Shown here piece after piece: positions 1-9,863 of a stretch of 64,000 nucleotides of DNA. The DNA comes from Desulfitibacter alkalitolerans DSM 16504 (GTDB taxonomy: Bacteria; Bacillota; DSM-16504; Desulfitibacterales; Desulfitibacteraceae): positions 40,001 through 104,000 of the forward strand of contig NZ_JHVU01000025.1 of NCBI RefSeq assembly GCF_000620305.1, written 5' to 3'. The notes beneath the pieces are model-generated. The model searched no databases. It was given only the letters and a program-made list of their open reading frames with translations, and had not been told where the DNA came from. The first letter of the stretch is position 1; each line of letters starts with the position of its first letter. The translations under genes were made by a program, and so were the position numbers.

Positions 1-761
1 TAAAGAGTTTTTTTGAATTAGAAAAAGATTTTGAAGTAGGTGTGGAGATTGCTGGGAAATATATAAAATTTGCAAGCATTACCTTCACGCCCAAAGTCAC
101 AGAAGCGGATTTTGTTTACAATAAGAATCTGCAGGCGGTTTTTGGATTTTGGAAATTTATTGGGGAAGGGAGCTTGCAAATCAAGATTACCTCAAGGGAA
201 AACGGCTATTTGGTATTTAAGAAACAATTTGATGGTGTTAATAGCTTTGAAGAACCTATAAATTTACCTTACGGCTTTTATAACGTTACAATTACTCAAA
301 AGCAAGAAGATGAATTTGGTGAGTCAGGAAATGATGAAGTGCTCTTACACGAAAGCACGCTTATAGTAGGAGATAAATTCTATCTTTTGCTAAAAGGTAA
401 AGAAGTGAAGATCGATAACTGCTTTTACTTTGACAAACGGTTTGAAGTGGAGAATTTCTTTTTTGACAGCATTAGAATTGAACAGGAAAATTTACTATAT
501 ACGGCATCTGCTTTCTTTTATAAACGTAAAATGCAAACCGGCGAGTTGTTTAAATGGTATATAAATGAGAACAATCCGGTAAAAATTGAAATTATCGATG
601 TTGATGAATATCAATTTACTATAGAGATTAGAGAACAAAGTGACGATGGTTTTATTTATGATAAAAAAACTAAACATATTATGCCGGATGGCGGACAAAA
701 AGATAGGAAACGGTATCAAACCGCAGATTATTATATTGTGAATTTGGGGGGATTGTCATGA
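1..761 (+). CDS. Unknown protein, 5'-truncated, partner of the DUF1998 helicase
   Basis: The reading frame is open from base 3 with no stop upstream, so the gene very probably starts before the window. A GTG at 42 could be read as a start but has no Shine-Dalgarno sequence. I see at least 253 residues, rich in aromatic and acidic residues, with alternating hydrophobic stretches that suggest beta structure. There is no signal peptide, membrane segment or recognisable catalytic motif. The stop overlaps the next start in ATGA, so it is translationally coupled to the giant helicase and probably acts with it. A large partner upstream of a DUF1998 helicase is the Druantia III (DruH-DruE) layout. 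That link is inference from context, because I do not recognise the family. Confidence 0.6.
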   Translation, partial: KSFFELEKDFEVGVEIAGKYIKFASITFTPKVTEADFVYNKNLQAVFGFWKFIGEGSLQIKITSRENGYLVFKKQFDGVNSFEEPINLPYGFYNVTITQKQEDEFGESGNDEVLLHESTLIVGDKFYLLLKGKEVKIDNCFYFDKRFEVENFFFDSIRIEQENLLYTASAFFYKRKMQTGELFKWYINENNPVKIEIIDVDEYQFTIEIREQSDDGFIYDKKTKHIMPDGGQKDRKRYQTADYYIVNLGGLS

Positions 762-3700
762 ATTTTAATCCCATAAAGGCGTCGAGTGAAATTGTTGATA
801 AATACATACGCTACATAAACACTTCACTTTATATTAAAGATAACAACTATATGAAGCAGCTTAAGGAGATATTAAAGCAAAAAAATAAAATCGCAAAAGG
901 GCCTTATCTTGATGTATCTGATACCTTTGAAAAGGGGCATACACTAATAGAGTTAATAAACGAGGGGATATTATGTCCTGAGATGCTTAATATAAAAAGC
1001 CGCAAGTTACCACTGGAAAGACCTTTATATGCACACCAAGAGGAAGCGATTAACAAGGTGATAAAGGGTAAAAATCTAGTGGTTTCTACGGGTACGGGAT
1101 CAGGTAAAACGGAATCCTTTTTAATCCCTATTCTTAATCATCTAACAGAACAAAAACAAAATAATATACTCACTCCCGGCGGCGTTCGGGCGTTGATTAT
1201 CTATCCTATGAACGCTTTAGCTAACGACCAACTAAAACGGATGAGAGATTTACTTGAGAACTACAAATATATCACCTTTGGTGCATATACAGGAGAAACA
1301 AAACCAAAATATAAAGACGCCTTGGCAAAATATAAAAGTTTAAATAAGCAAGAACCTTTGCCTAACGAGCTTATTTCTCGTGAGCAAATGAAGAAAACTC
1401 CTCCGCATATTTTAATCACAAACTATGCAATGTTAGAGTATTTAATGATTAGACCTGGAGATAAAGTTTTTTTTGGTGGCGAAAACTCAAATAACTGGAG
1501 ATTTATTGTCCTTGATGAAGCTCATACATATACAGGAGCAACTGGTATCGAAGTATCGATGCTTTTACGGCGATTGGAAGCTTCTTTAAGTACAAAAGAA
1601 AAACTGCAATATATTCTAACTAGTGCTACGTTGGGTAACAACGAAGAAGACAATGATGATGTTGTCAGTTTTGCAAAGCTACTATGTTGTGGAGCTGATT
1701 TTGACGCTTCATCCGTTGTTAGAGCGACGAGAAAGCCTGTAGTGCCACAAACTGATGTAAAAAATATTCAATTAAGCTTGTATTCTGAAATTAAGGAACT
1801 ATTAGAGAAAAATGAAACAGTAAATCAGATATATTCGTTTTTGAAAGTAAATAACATAGATATGCCTTATTCTGATAATATAAACGAGCTTTTATTTGAG
1901 CTTATTAGGCACGATAGTAATTATTATAAGATAAAGAATTACTTGAAAAATAATCCACAGACAGTTTATAAGCTAACGACAGATTTACAGCTAAATATTG
2001 ATGATTTGGTTAATTTTATTACGGTTGCAAGCAAAGCTATAAAGAATAATGAGTCCGTTCTTGAAGCAAGATACCACATGTTTGTACGGGCAATTGAAGG
2101 AGTTTATATTACCTTAAAGCCGCACAAGCAATTGTTTGTTGAGCCAATGGAACTTGTACCGGTTGGGGATGTTAAATACAGGGCATATGAATTGTCTGTT
2201 TGTCAGAATTGCGGTGAATTGTTTATTGTCGGCTATATTGACGAAAATAATGTATTGCGGCAGCTTGCAAGAGGTAAAGAGGTTGACGATATAAAAAAAG
2301 AGTATTTTATGTTGGCAGTTGAAAATTTTCGTGACGAAGAATCTGAAGAAGATGAGTTTGAAGTTGTCGCCGATGATGAATTGTATTATTTATGCAGCTT
2401 ATGCGGTGCTATTGACCGTGTTACTTCGCATAATGGTAAACCTTGTAATTGTGGACATATTTACCTTAATAAAGTAAAAAAAATAGTGCCAAAAGGGAAA
2501 GTTTTGCATAAATGCCCTTCCTGTTCTTTTGTCAACAATAAAATCAGCGTTCTTCGAGATTTCTATATTGGGCAAGAAGCGGCAGCCAGCGTTATTGGTA
2601 CTAGCCTTTATGAGGAATTACCGTCCTATGAAGTCAAAAGAGAAATAATAGAAATAAAAGATGACGATGAGTTTGGAACAAGTAGGGGTATTACCAAGGT
2701 TAATAAATGGAAAAACCATCTATCCAAGCAATATCTTGTTTTTTCGGATAGTAGGCAGGAAGCTGCTTATTTTGCGAGCTATTTTGACTTTTCGTATAAT
2801 AATATTTTAAGAAAGCGACTTATCGTAGAGGCTCTCAAAAGGAATGTTGATGCTATTCCTCCAGATGGATGGAGTATTGAAAGATTTGTGCATGAATTGG
2901 TGCTTCTATTTAATGAATATAAAATATTTAATGATGAGGACGAACGTGAGAGAGAAGCATGGAAAACTATCCTATACGAGGTATGTAATAATGATGGACG
3001 ATTTGGACTTGAAGGGTTAGGTGTACTTTCATTTGAATTTGCTCCAGTAAAAGATGCATTGCATGATTTTACGACAGAGGAAACCGAAGCCTTGCAAAAA
3101 ATCCTTGCTAATAGCTTTAGAAACAATGGTAAACTGTGGTATAACTATAATAAATTGACTGAACGAGATAAGGAGTATTTTCTATATAAAGCACATGATA
3201 GCTATATGACGTTGCTTTCTGATAAAAAATTGACGTATGTACAAAGCTGGTGTTCAAAAGGTAATAAAGGTAATGGACGGACAAGCTATATTGAAAAAAT
3301 TACCGGTTGGGATAGAGAAAAAGCGAATAGGTTTTTGAAACGTATGTGGGAAAAGGTTTTTAGCCAAGGTGATATTTTGATAGTTTGTGATGGTGATAAA
3401 TATAAATTGAATTTATCGAAGTTTAAGGTAAAAAATGGGCTTAGTTCAGGAATTAAATGGTATGAATGCGATAAATGTAACAGAATTACGCCATACAATA
3501 TAAGAAATGTTTGCCCAGAGTATATGTGTGATGGAAAATTAGATGAGTGCAATATTGATCAGGAATTAAACGATAATCATTACAGACAGCTATTCTTGAA
3601 TCTTGATATTTCACCACTAACTATTAAAGAGCATACCGCACAATTAAGTTCTGAAACGGCAAGAGTTTATCAGGAGAAGTTTGTTCGTAAAGAAATTAAC

Positions 3701-5485
3701 ATACTTAGCTGTTCTACCACTTTTGAAATGGGTGTAGATGTTGGTGAGCTTGAAACGGTATTTATGAAAAATATGCCGCCAAGTCCTTCTAACTATGCTC
3801 AAAGGGCTGGACGAGCTGGTAGACGTACTGAATCGGCTGCATATTCCCTTACTTTTTGTCGCCTGAGTTCTCATGATTTAAACTTTTTTAGAGAACCTGT
3901 TAACATGATTAAAGGAAAGATATATCCCCCAAAGTTTAAGGTCGAGAATGAAAAAATCATTAAAAGACATATTTTTGCTTCTGCATTGGCATTTTTCTGG
4001 AAGAAAGAACCAAAGTATTTTAAAAATGTCGAAGATTTCTTTTTAAATGATGGATTTGATAGGTTTGATTCATATTTAAATAGTGAGCCAATAGAATTGA
4101 TGACTTTTATAGATGACTTTGTTCCTAAAGGTATCTTCAAAAGTAATAAAGAGTGGATAAATGATTTAATCGGTGGAAACGGTGTTTTGATAAAGGCAAA
4201 GGATGATTTTTTTTCAGACATTAATTCCTTAGAAGAAAGACAACAGCGCCTTATAAACGAACAATTAAATGGCAAGAATGTTGGTTCTGCAATTGGTAAG
4301 GTAGGATATATAATTGGCAAGCTTAAAAAGGATAACATTTTGACATTTATGTCAAGAAAAAATGTTATCCCGAAATATGGCTTCCCTGTAGATACCGTTG
4401 AACTATTACCATCAGTAGATTATAACAATAAAAATGAGAACTATCATATCGAATTGCAACGAGATTTGTTAATTGCTATCTCTGAATATGCGCCGGATTC
4501 TGAGGTGATTGCCGATGGAGAAATCTATACGAGCAGATACATAAGAAAAATCTATGGTGGGTCAAAGGATTGGACTAAGTTTAACTATGGACAATGCCCT
4601 AATAAAGAATGTGGTTATATGAATGTTTGTCTATATGATTATGATGATGAAGAAATGTTTATGGGTAAATGTCCAGTATGTGGTGATATTGTGCCCAAAG
4701 AAGGAATTTTCATTTGGCCTGAATATGGATTTGTTATTGAACCTAAAACAGAAGTGGCAACTACTCGTAAACCCCAGAAAACTTATAAAGGAGAGATACA
4801 TTATATTGGAGATAAAAAGGAAAAGCGAGAAATCAATAAAATAACTCATATTATTGGCAAAAATGAAATAAATATTTGTTCTACTTCAAACGATGAATTA
4901 ACTGTTCTCAATAATTCGGAGTTTTATGTTTGTGAGGAGTGCGGTTATACAAAAATATATAAAAGCAGAGGAAATACATTTGAAGATTTAAAACCACATA
5001 AAAATCCATATGGTAAAGAATGTTCTAATACAATACTTAAGCGCCATGCTCTAGGACACACATTTAAAACGGATGTTGTTCAAATTTCTGTTACAGATTT
5101 CTATATCCCGAGAAAAGAAGCATACTCTGTTTTATATGCATTGTTAGAAGGTATTAGCTCATATTTGGGTATAGAAAGGAATGATATCTCAGGTTGCTTG
5201 CATTATCGTAAAGGGATAAATGGGAAATTTGAATCTGGCTTTATTATATTTGATAATGTTCCCGGTGGAGCTGGTCATGTTAGAAGATTAGGGTCAGAAG
5301 ACCTAAGCGTGATAACGGGTGTTCTAAGAGAATCTTTAAAAATAGTTGAAAGCTGTACTTGTGGTGGGGATGAAAAGGATACCGCTTGTTATAGTTGCCT
5401 TTGTAATTATTATAATCAAAAATATCACGAGGATTTAAAAAGATATAATGCAATCTATTGGTTGAGTGAGATGCTGTCTAATTAA
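758..5485 (+). CDS. Large DEAD/DEAH helicase with C-terminal DUF1998 domain (DruE/MrfA-like)
   Basis: This 1575-aa cytosolic protein is a superfamily 2 helicase. The P-loop STGTGSGKT lies near residue 108, the DEAH-type Walker B LDEAHTY near 251, and the motif VI arginine finger QRAGRAGRR near 1014. Several CxxC pairs (about 481, 546-563, 585, 903, 1280, 1391) suggest structural zinc sites. The C-terminus carries the cysteine cluster CTCGG...CYSC of DUF1998 (about 1532-1549). DUF1998 helicases act in mitomycin repair (MrfA, about 750 aa) and in the phage-defence systems DISARM and Druantia. The double length and the coupled upstream gene favour a defence role. ATP-driven DNA translocation is well supported by the motifs, but the specific system name is inference. 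Confidence 0.85.
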   Translation: MNFNPIKASSEIVDKYIRYINTSLYIKDNNYMKQLKEILKQKNKIAKGPYLDVSDTFEKGHTLIELINEGILCPEMLNIKSRKLPLERPLYAHQEEAINKVIKGKNLVVSTGTGSGKTESFLIPILNHLTEQKQNNILTPGGVRALIIYPMNALANDQLKRMRDLLENYKYITFGAYTGETKPKYKDALAKYKSLNKQEPLPNELISREQMKKTPPHILITNYAMLEYLMIRPGDKVFFGGENSNNWRFIVLDEAHTYTGATGIEVSMLLRRLEASLSTKEKLQYILTSATLGNNEEDNDDVVSFAKLLCCGADFDASSVVRATRKPVVPQTDVKNIQLSLYSEIKELLEKNETVNQIYSFLKVNNIDMPYSDNINELLFELIRHDSNYYKIKNYLKNNPQTVYKLTTDLQLNIDDLVNFITVASKAIKNNESVLEARYHMFVRAIEGVYITLKPHKQLFVEPMELVPVGDVKYRAYELSVCQNCGELFIVGYIDENNVLRQLARGKEVDDIKKEYFMLAVENFRDEESEEDEFEVVADDELYYLCSLCGAIDRVTSHNGKPCNCGHIYLNKVKKIVPKGKVLHKCPSCSFVNNKISVLRDFYIGQEAAASVIGTSLYEELPSYEVKREIIEIKDDDEFGTSRGITKVNKWKNHLSKQYLVFSDSRQEAAYFASYFDFSYNNILRKRLIVEALKRNVDAIPPDGWSIERFVHELVLLFNEYKIFNDEDEREREAWKTILYEVCNNDGRFGLEGLGVLSFEFAPVKDALHDFTTEETEALQKILANSFRNNGKLWYNYNKLTERDKEYFLYKAHDSYMTLLSDKKLTYVQSWCSKGNKGNGRTSYIEKITGWDREKANRFLKRMWEKVFSQGDILIVCDGDKYKLNLSKFKVKNGLSSGIKWYECDKCNRITPYNIRNVCPEYMCDGKLDECNIDQELNDNHYRQLFLNLDISPLTIKEHTAQLSSETARVYQEKFVRKEINILSCSTTFEMGVDVGELETVFMKNMPPSPSNYAQRAGRAGRRTESAAYSLTFCRLSSHDLNFFREPVNMIKGKIYPPKFKVENEKIIKRHIFASALAFFWKKEPKYFKNVEDFFLNDGFDRFDSYLNSEPIELMTFIDDFVPKGIFKSNKEWINDLIGGNGVLIKAKDDFFSDINSLEERQQRLINEQLNGKNVGSAIGKVGYIIGKLKKDNILTFMSRKNVIPKYGFPVDTVELLPSVDYNNKNENYHIELQRDLLIAISEYAPDSEVIADGEIYTSRYIRKIYGGSKDWTKFNYGQCPNKECGYMNVCLYDYDDEEMFMGKCPVCGDIVPKEGIFIWPEYGFVIEPKTEVATTRKPQKTYKGEIHYIGDKKEKREINKITHIIGKNEINICSTSNDELTVLNNSEFYVCEECGYTKIYKSRGNTFEDLKPHKNPYGKECSNTILKRHALGHTFKTDVVQISVTDFYIPRKEAYSVLYALLEGISSYLGIERNDISGCLHYRKGINGKFESGFIIFDNVPGGAGHVRRLGSEDLSVITGVLRESLKIVESCTCGGDEKDTACYSCLCNYYNQKYHEDLKRYNAIYWLSEMLSN

Positions 5486-5714
5486 TCTAAATAATAATGA
5501 TAATGCATCAACGTACTGGACAGAAAAAGAAGTAAAAACAATATAATTGCAAAACTCTATAGGCAATAGGGTATTCTCCAGACATTAAGGAATTTCATTA
5601 TTAAATGCTTGAACTGATTGTAAAGGAATTAGCTCATAAAATAAATTTCTTAGAGCATTGCATTAGAAAATTTGAGGCTACTATTTTAGGATAATATTAA
5701 AGGGGAATAAAAAA

Positions 5715-7991
5715 ATGCAAAAAAGTAATTTTTTAATAGCAAACATTTTAAATAAAACCTTTGACTTATATATTGATGATTATACTGAAGAAAAACTTAA
5801 AGATTATAGGAATAGATATCAAGAGACACATGCTTTCTTTAGGTATTCTATAAAAGGACAAGAAAAGATTATAATATTTCCACTGACTGACGATTCTGTT
5901 GTAACACCCGAAAAATATACTGTAAATCCAATAAAGGATACGATATTAGTTAAAAAGTTTGTCCATGAGCTTGTTTTCAGAGAAATATATCAAATAGGAA
6001 GAAAGATTGAAAAGTATACTACCATCACTTTTATATCTGAGAAAAATGAAGATGACTTAATAAGTCAGGTAGTTCCACCTGAATATAGAACAATATTTGG
6101 GTATAAAAAAGGCATAAAAATTGATAGTAGAGTTTTTTATCCAGATAAGGACTCAGCCCTTATTGGGGTTATAATTAATTCCTTTTACAGGTGGGACAAT
6201 AAACTGAACTGCAAATTTTTACATGACAAGGGAATTGAACTTAAAAACAGATTTGTTTGTGAGTTTTCAGATCCAACAATCTCAATTTTGTCCAAATCAA
6301 GAGTGTTATTAGGAGTTATTATTGATATAGATGGAGATGAAGCTGTTATTGAAAAGAGTGGACATATAAGCAAGAAACTACTTAGTGATATTTATGTTGA
6401 AAACAACTTTAAGAATAGAAATGAAATAATGAGAGAGCTGTTGGGAGATAAAAAATTTGAAGAAATAATTAAAATTATTAAGAATTCTTCTGGTTCAAGA
6501 AAAAGTGCTGATTCTCAATTTAGTTCTGCTAATAGAATTGCTGAATGGTTAATCAAGACAAATTTCAACAGTAAATCAGGATTTTCATTTAGATTTACAA
6601 ATATTTTTTCCTCGGACAATAGCCAATGGAAGTCAATAAATGCACAAAATCCTACTTATATATTTAGTTTACGTGAAGATAAAATAGATACATATGCTGA
6701 TAGGGGATTGAAAAAGTATGGGCCTTATGACAGTATTACATATACACCTAAAACACCTAATATTGCAGTAATATGTAAAAAAACAGATAGAGGAATTGTA
6801 ACTGAATTTTTAAAAAAATTTGAGCAAGGATTGCCTTCAATTAAATCAGGACATTTTGAACCTTATGGTCAAGGTTTTGTTAGAAAGTTCAAACTATCTT
6901 CAATAAATTGGTCTGTTTACGAGTTTAATAGTGACTGTAAAGATGATTATGAAAAGGCGATAAGATCATGCTTACAAAACACTATAAAGTGGGATTTGGC
7001 AATTATTCAAACATCTGAAAAACATAAACTGTTACCAGCGTCAGAAAGCCCTTATTATTTAGCAAAGGCCAAATTTATGGCGAATGACATACCTGTCCAG
7101 GGAATCAATATAGAAACAATGAAAAAAAGAGATGAACAAATTGTCTACATTCTAAATAATATATCGTTGGCTTGTTATGCGAAAATGGGAGGAACTCCTT
7201 GGGTTATTCCGTCAAATAAAAGTATTGACAGAGAATTGGTGATAGGATTAGGGAATGCAATAATAAAAAAAGATAGATTTAAATATGAAAAAAGAATTGT
7301 TGGCATAACTACCGTTTTTAATAGTGATGGGCGATATATGCTAAGCAGTAAATCTGCAGAAGTTGATTTTAAAGATTATTTTGAAGCATTACTTTATAAT
7401 CTGCGGTCAGTATTTAACGATATCAAAAAAAATGAGGGATGGCGGAGTGGTGATAATGTACGACTTGTGTTTCACTGTTTTAAGCCTTTCAAAAACAGTG
7501 AGGCTAATGCTATAAAAAAACTTATGTTAGAATTAAGCAGGGATTTGAATATTATTTATGCCTTTTTACATATTGCAAAGGAACCACCATTGTTTTTAAT
7601 TGATGATGAACAAGCAGGTATTCCTTCTTATAATGGTTCTTTAAAAGGAAAATGGATGCTGAAGAAAGGAACTGGTGTAAAGTTTGATGATAACGAATGT
7701 CTTATCCAACTTACAGATGCAAAAGATATTAAAATGGCAAGTCATGGAATGGCTAAGCCTATCATGTTGAAATTACACAGAGAGTCTACTTTTCTTGATT
7801 TAGACTATTTATCACAACAAGTATTTAATTTTGCTGCAATGTCATATCGAAGCTTTTCAAGTGCACCATTACCTGTTACTATTTGGTATTCACAGATGAT
7901 AGCAAAAATATTAGGTAATATGCGAGATATTAAAGGATGGGATTCGGACTTCTTATTGAATAAGTTGAAATATAATAGGTGGTTTTTATGA
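5715..7991 (+). CDS. Long prokaryotic Argonaute (Piwi protein), predicted catalytically inactive
   Basis: This 758-aa protein has the MID-Piwi signature. PYYLAKAKF with a downstream Q (about 445-457) fits the 5'-phosphate pocket, and AKMGGTPWV lies near 488. The first catalytic Asp position reads VIGLGN near 508 (Gly for Asp). The usual RDG site reads HCFKPFKN near 586. The last acidic site reads TIWYSQMIAK near 721 (Ser for Asp). The DEDX slicing tetrad therefore looks lost, as in long-B pAgos, which bind guides and signal to a separate effector. The next gene overlaps its stop codon and encodes a membrane protein, a plausible effector. RBS AAGGGG precedes the ATG. The family call is strong; guide and target type are unknown. 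Confidence 0.85.
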   Translation: MQKSNFLIANILNKTFDLYIDDYTEEKLKDYRNRYQETHAFFRYSIKGQEKIIIFPLTDDSVVTPEKYTVNPIKDTILVKKFVHELVFREIYQIGRKIEKYTTITFISEKNEDDLISQVVPPEYRTIFGYKKGIKIDSRVFYPDKDSALIGVIINSFYRWDNKLNCKFLHDKGIELKNRFVCEFSDPTISILSKSRVLLGVIIDIDGDEAVIEKSGHISKKLLSDIYVENNFKNRNEIMRELLGDKKFEEIIKIIKNSSGSRKSADSQFSSANRIAEWLIKTNFNSKSGFSFRFTNIFSSDNSQWKSINAQNPTYIFSLREDKIDTYADRGLKKYGPYDSITYTPKTPNIAVICKKTDRGIVTEFLKKFEQGLPSIKSGHFEPYGQGFVRKFKLSSINWSVYEFNSDCKDDYEKAIRSCLQNTIKWDLAIIQTSEKHKLLPASESPYYLAKAKFMANDIPVQGINIETMKKRDEQIVYILNNISLACYAKMGGTPWVIPSNKSIDRELVIGLGNAIIKKDRFKYEKRIVGITTVFNSDGRYMLSSKSAEVDFKDYFEALLYNLRSVFNDIKKNEGWRSGDNVRLVFHCFKPFKNSEANAIKKLMLELSRDLNIIYAFLHIAKEPPLFLIDDEQAGIPSYNGSLKGKWMLKKGTGVKFDDNECLIQLTDAKDIKMASHGMAKPIMLKLHRESTFLDLDYLSQQVFNFAAMSYRSFSSAPLPVTIWYSQMIAKILGNMRDIKGWDSDFLLNKLKYNRWFL

Positions 7992-8965
7992 ATGATAATG
8001 CTATTGAAAACAAAAGTTGGGACTTTTTATTTAATGAGGATGAAACGTTTTTTAGGAAATGTTTTAAGCTATATACATTAGGAGAAGGTTACGTAAATTT
8101 GTCAGATGAAGAAATCGAAAAGAGTATTGTTGACTTGAATGACTATAAAAATGTAGCTTCTATTTGTTATCTTATTCTTGCAGGATATAGGTCTATTAAA
8201 CTCAATCTTTTACAATCTTTAGAAGAAGGATTGGATAGAATATCACAGAAAACGATATCCCCTACTTATAATCTAGTATATGATGAAATGGCTTTAATGG
8301 GATTGGTAATTGCCGTAAAGAATTTAAAACTGCAACAGCATTACGAATGGCTTAAAAAGTTGCTTTTTGAGTATAAAAAATCTGCAACACTTCGAGAGAC
8401 TGACTATGGCTTTGCAGAACTGATGGAAGAATATATTAATGATTCAAATATTATTGTTGGAATTCAATCAGATAAAAGTAATTTAATTAAATCCTGGTTG
8501 TCATATGAAAAAAAACAAAAGAATTCTTGCTTAACTCAGCAATGTGAACTCAGTAAAAAAATTTGGAAAATGGGAGTCCCATATTTTAATGATGATTTTT
8601 TTGATTGCTTAGCTTGTGGCGTTATTGATAAACTGATAGCTCAAAAATTTGAATTTGGTGTAATAAGCGTCGAAAACAATTATAGAAAGGCTATAAACAA
8701 AGCTGAAAAGCTTGGTAAAATTTATGCTTTCATTTTGATTTCTGTGATATTAATAACAGTTGCTGTACTTTATATTTTTATAGTATACAAAATATCTGTT
8801 TATGAATATATAAAGGATGAAAATTTATGGTATATTCCTGCAGGGATTGGTGTAATTGGAGTAATCGGCTTACCAATAGCTATACTAAAGAATACCAAAA
8901 AGATTTTTTTGTGGCTATCTCAATATTTTTCTAAATTGATAAAAAAAGTAAGGGGATTAATATAG
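7988..8965 (+). CDS. Membrane protein coupled to the Argonaute, candidate abortive-infection effector
   Basis: The ATG at 7988 overlaps the Argonaute stop (ATGA) and has AGGTGG 6-7 bases upstream. A GTG at 7979 is in frame but poorer. The 325-aa product has a helical soluble N-terminal region of about 240 residues. A strong membrane segment follows at about 244-269 (FILISVILITVAVLYIF), then a short polar loop and a second segment at about 282-300 (IPAGIGVIGVIGLPIAIL), with a basic tail. Membrane proteins encoded beside catalytically inactive long-B pAgos have been reported to trigger cell death on target recognition. I infer the same role here from gene coupling and topology; no enzymatic motif is visible. 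Confidence 0.65.
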   Translation: MNDNAIENKSWDFLFNEDETFFRKCFKLYTLGEGYVNLSDEEIEKSIVDLNDYKNVASICYLILAGYRSIKLNLLQSLEEGLDRISQKTISPTYNLVYDEMALMGLVIAVKNLKLQQHYEWLKKLLFEYKKSATLRETDYGFAELMEEYINDSNIIVGIQSDKSNLIKSWLSYEKKQKNSCLTQQCELSKKIWKMGVPYFNDDFFDCLACGVIDKLIAQKFEFGVISVENNYRKAINKAEKLGKIYAFILISVILITVAVLYIFIVYKISVYEYIKDENLWYIPAGIGVIGVIGLPIAILKNTKKIFLWLSQYFSKLIKKVRGLI

Positions 8966-9019
8966 AAAATATAGGTTATATTGGGTTGATAGTCTTATGA
9001 GAAAGTATCTAGCGATACA

Positions 9020-9265
9020 ATGGAATTAGCAGATAAAATAGAAAATGGCGGATTAAACGGCGGATTAAATAGCGGATTAAAATCCTTATTTGACACAATA
9101 AAAGATAACCCAGGAATTAAAGCAAAAGATGCTTCAATATTATTAGATAATCGTGCTATTAGTACTATAGAAAAACAGATAAAAGAATTATCTAATAAGG
9201 GTTTAATTGAAAGACGTGGAAGTAAAAAAGCCGGAGGTTATTATGCTGTAAAAAATGAGGAATAA
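9020..9265 (+). pseudogene. Winged-helix C-terminal fragment of an AlbA_2/Schlafen-type AAA_4 regulator
   Basis: The frame encodes 81 residues. A Gly-Leu repeat (GGLNGGLNSGL), produced by a tandem GGCGGATTAAA repeat, is followed by a winged-helix segment ending near GLIERRGSKKAGGYY. This arrangement is the usual C-terminus of AlbA_2/AAA_4 putative DNA-binding regulators, which are normally 400-500 aa. The frame stays open only to about 8993, and no N-terminal domain is present. I read it as a remnant truncated when neighbouring elements inserted. A small free-standing HTH protein is the alternative, but there is no good ribosome binding site. Confidence 0.5.
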
Positions 9266-9270
9266 AAAAA

Positions 9271-9301
9271 GAAAATAATTTTCCCCGAGAAAACTATTTT
9301 C
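9271..9301 (-). terminator. Rho-independent terminator of the ImmA gene
   Basis: Inverted repeat GAAAATA / TATTTTC with a 17-base loop. On the minus strand a run of T follows the stem (the A-run at 9264-9270). It overlaps the stop codon end of the minus-strand metallopeptidase gene. Confidence 0.45.
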
Positions 9302-9800
9302 TAAGAAATTCACTATTAGCTATTTGAATTGGATTTATATCATATCCTTTGTTTTTTAAAATTTGGCTCTTAAAATCAACAAGTTCAACGGGTATGTCCA
9401 GTTTTGCTGCAATGAATTCATATGTATATTCCTGCTTTGCAAAATCCATAATCGTATTATCCGGGATAAGCAATTCGGTTGCGAATAGATTCGCTTCCCG
9501 TTCCGGCTTTGATGACATGTCAAAAAGAGAGAATTCCCGGATGGCAGTATTTCTCGCAAAATGCTGATGAAGTCTATCATGCCCTAATTCATGGGCACAT
9601 ATAATACTCTTAAATTTATCATTTATTTTTTGGTTAATAACTATATAGCGAAAGCGTGACTGGTAAAAATAATACCCCTTCAAATTTCCTAAGTTTTCAA
9701 AGACAATATTAATATTCATTCCACTGGCAATCTCAAATGGATTGCGAGTTCTATATTTTTTTATTAATCTCTCAACTTCAGTTGAAATGATATTAATCAT
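9294..9800 (-). CDS. ImmA/IrrE-family metallopeptidase
   Basis: This is a 168-aa protein starting at the ATG at 9800, which has AGGTG a few bases upstream; a GTG at 9818 is in frame. It carries the zinc-protease motif HELGH (within CAHELGHDRLHQ) and a downstream EREANLFATELLIP segment that supplies the third ligand (Glu). Both are diagnostic of ImmA/IrrE peptidases. These enzymes cleave the partner XRE repressor after DNA damage or quorum signals and release mobile-element genes. The XRE gene lies 63 bases upstream on the same strand, so the two form the usual ImmR-ImmA pair. Cleavage of this particular repressor is inferred from pairing. Confidence 0.88.
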   Translation of the reverse strand: MINIISTEVERLIKKYRTRNPFEIASGMNINIVFENLGNLKGYYFYQSRFRYIVINQKINDKFKSIICAHELGHDRLHQHFARNTAIREFSLFDMSSKPEREANLFATELLIPDNTIMDFAKQEYTYEFIAAKLDIPVELVDFKSQILKNKGYDINPIQIANSEFLRK

Positions 9801-9863
9801 TACTTCACCTACCTTCACCCATAAGTATTCCGGTTAATGCCGTATACTTCTTACTCTTCAGAT

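Noticed and set aside
5605..5694. A 29-codon frame (MLELIVKELAHKINFLEHCI and on) between the helicase and Argonaute genes
   Set aside because: Its best Shine-Dalgarno is 13 bases away and it has no recognisable relative; left as intergenic. The rest of 5486-5714 shows no clear promoter.
9046..9085. Possible CRISPR-like repeat (GGCGGATTAAA copies)
   Set aside because: Copies are adjacent without spacers and encode the Gly-Leu repeat of a protein; no CRISPR array is seen anywhere in the window.
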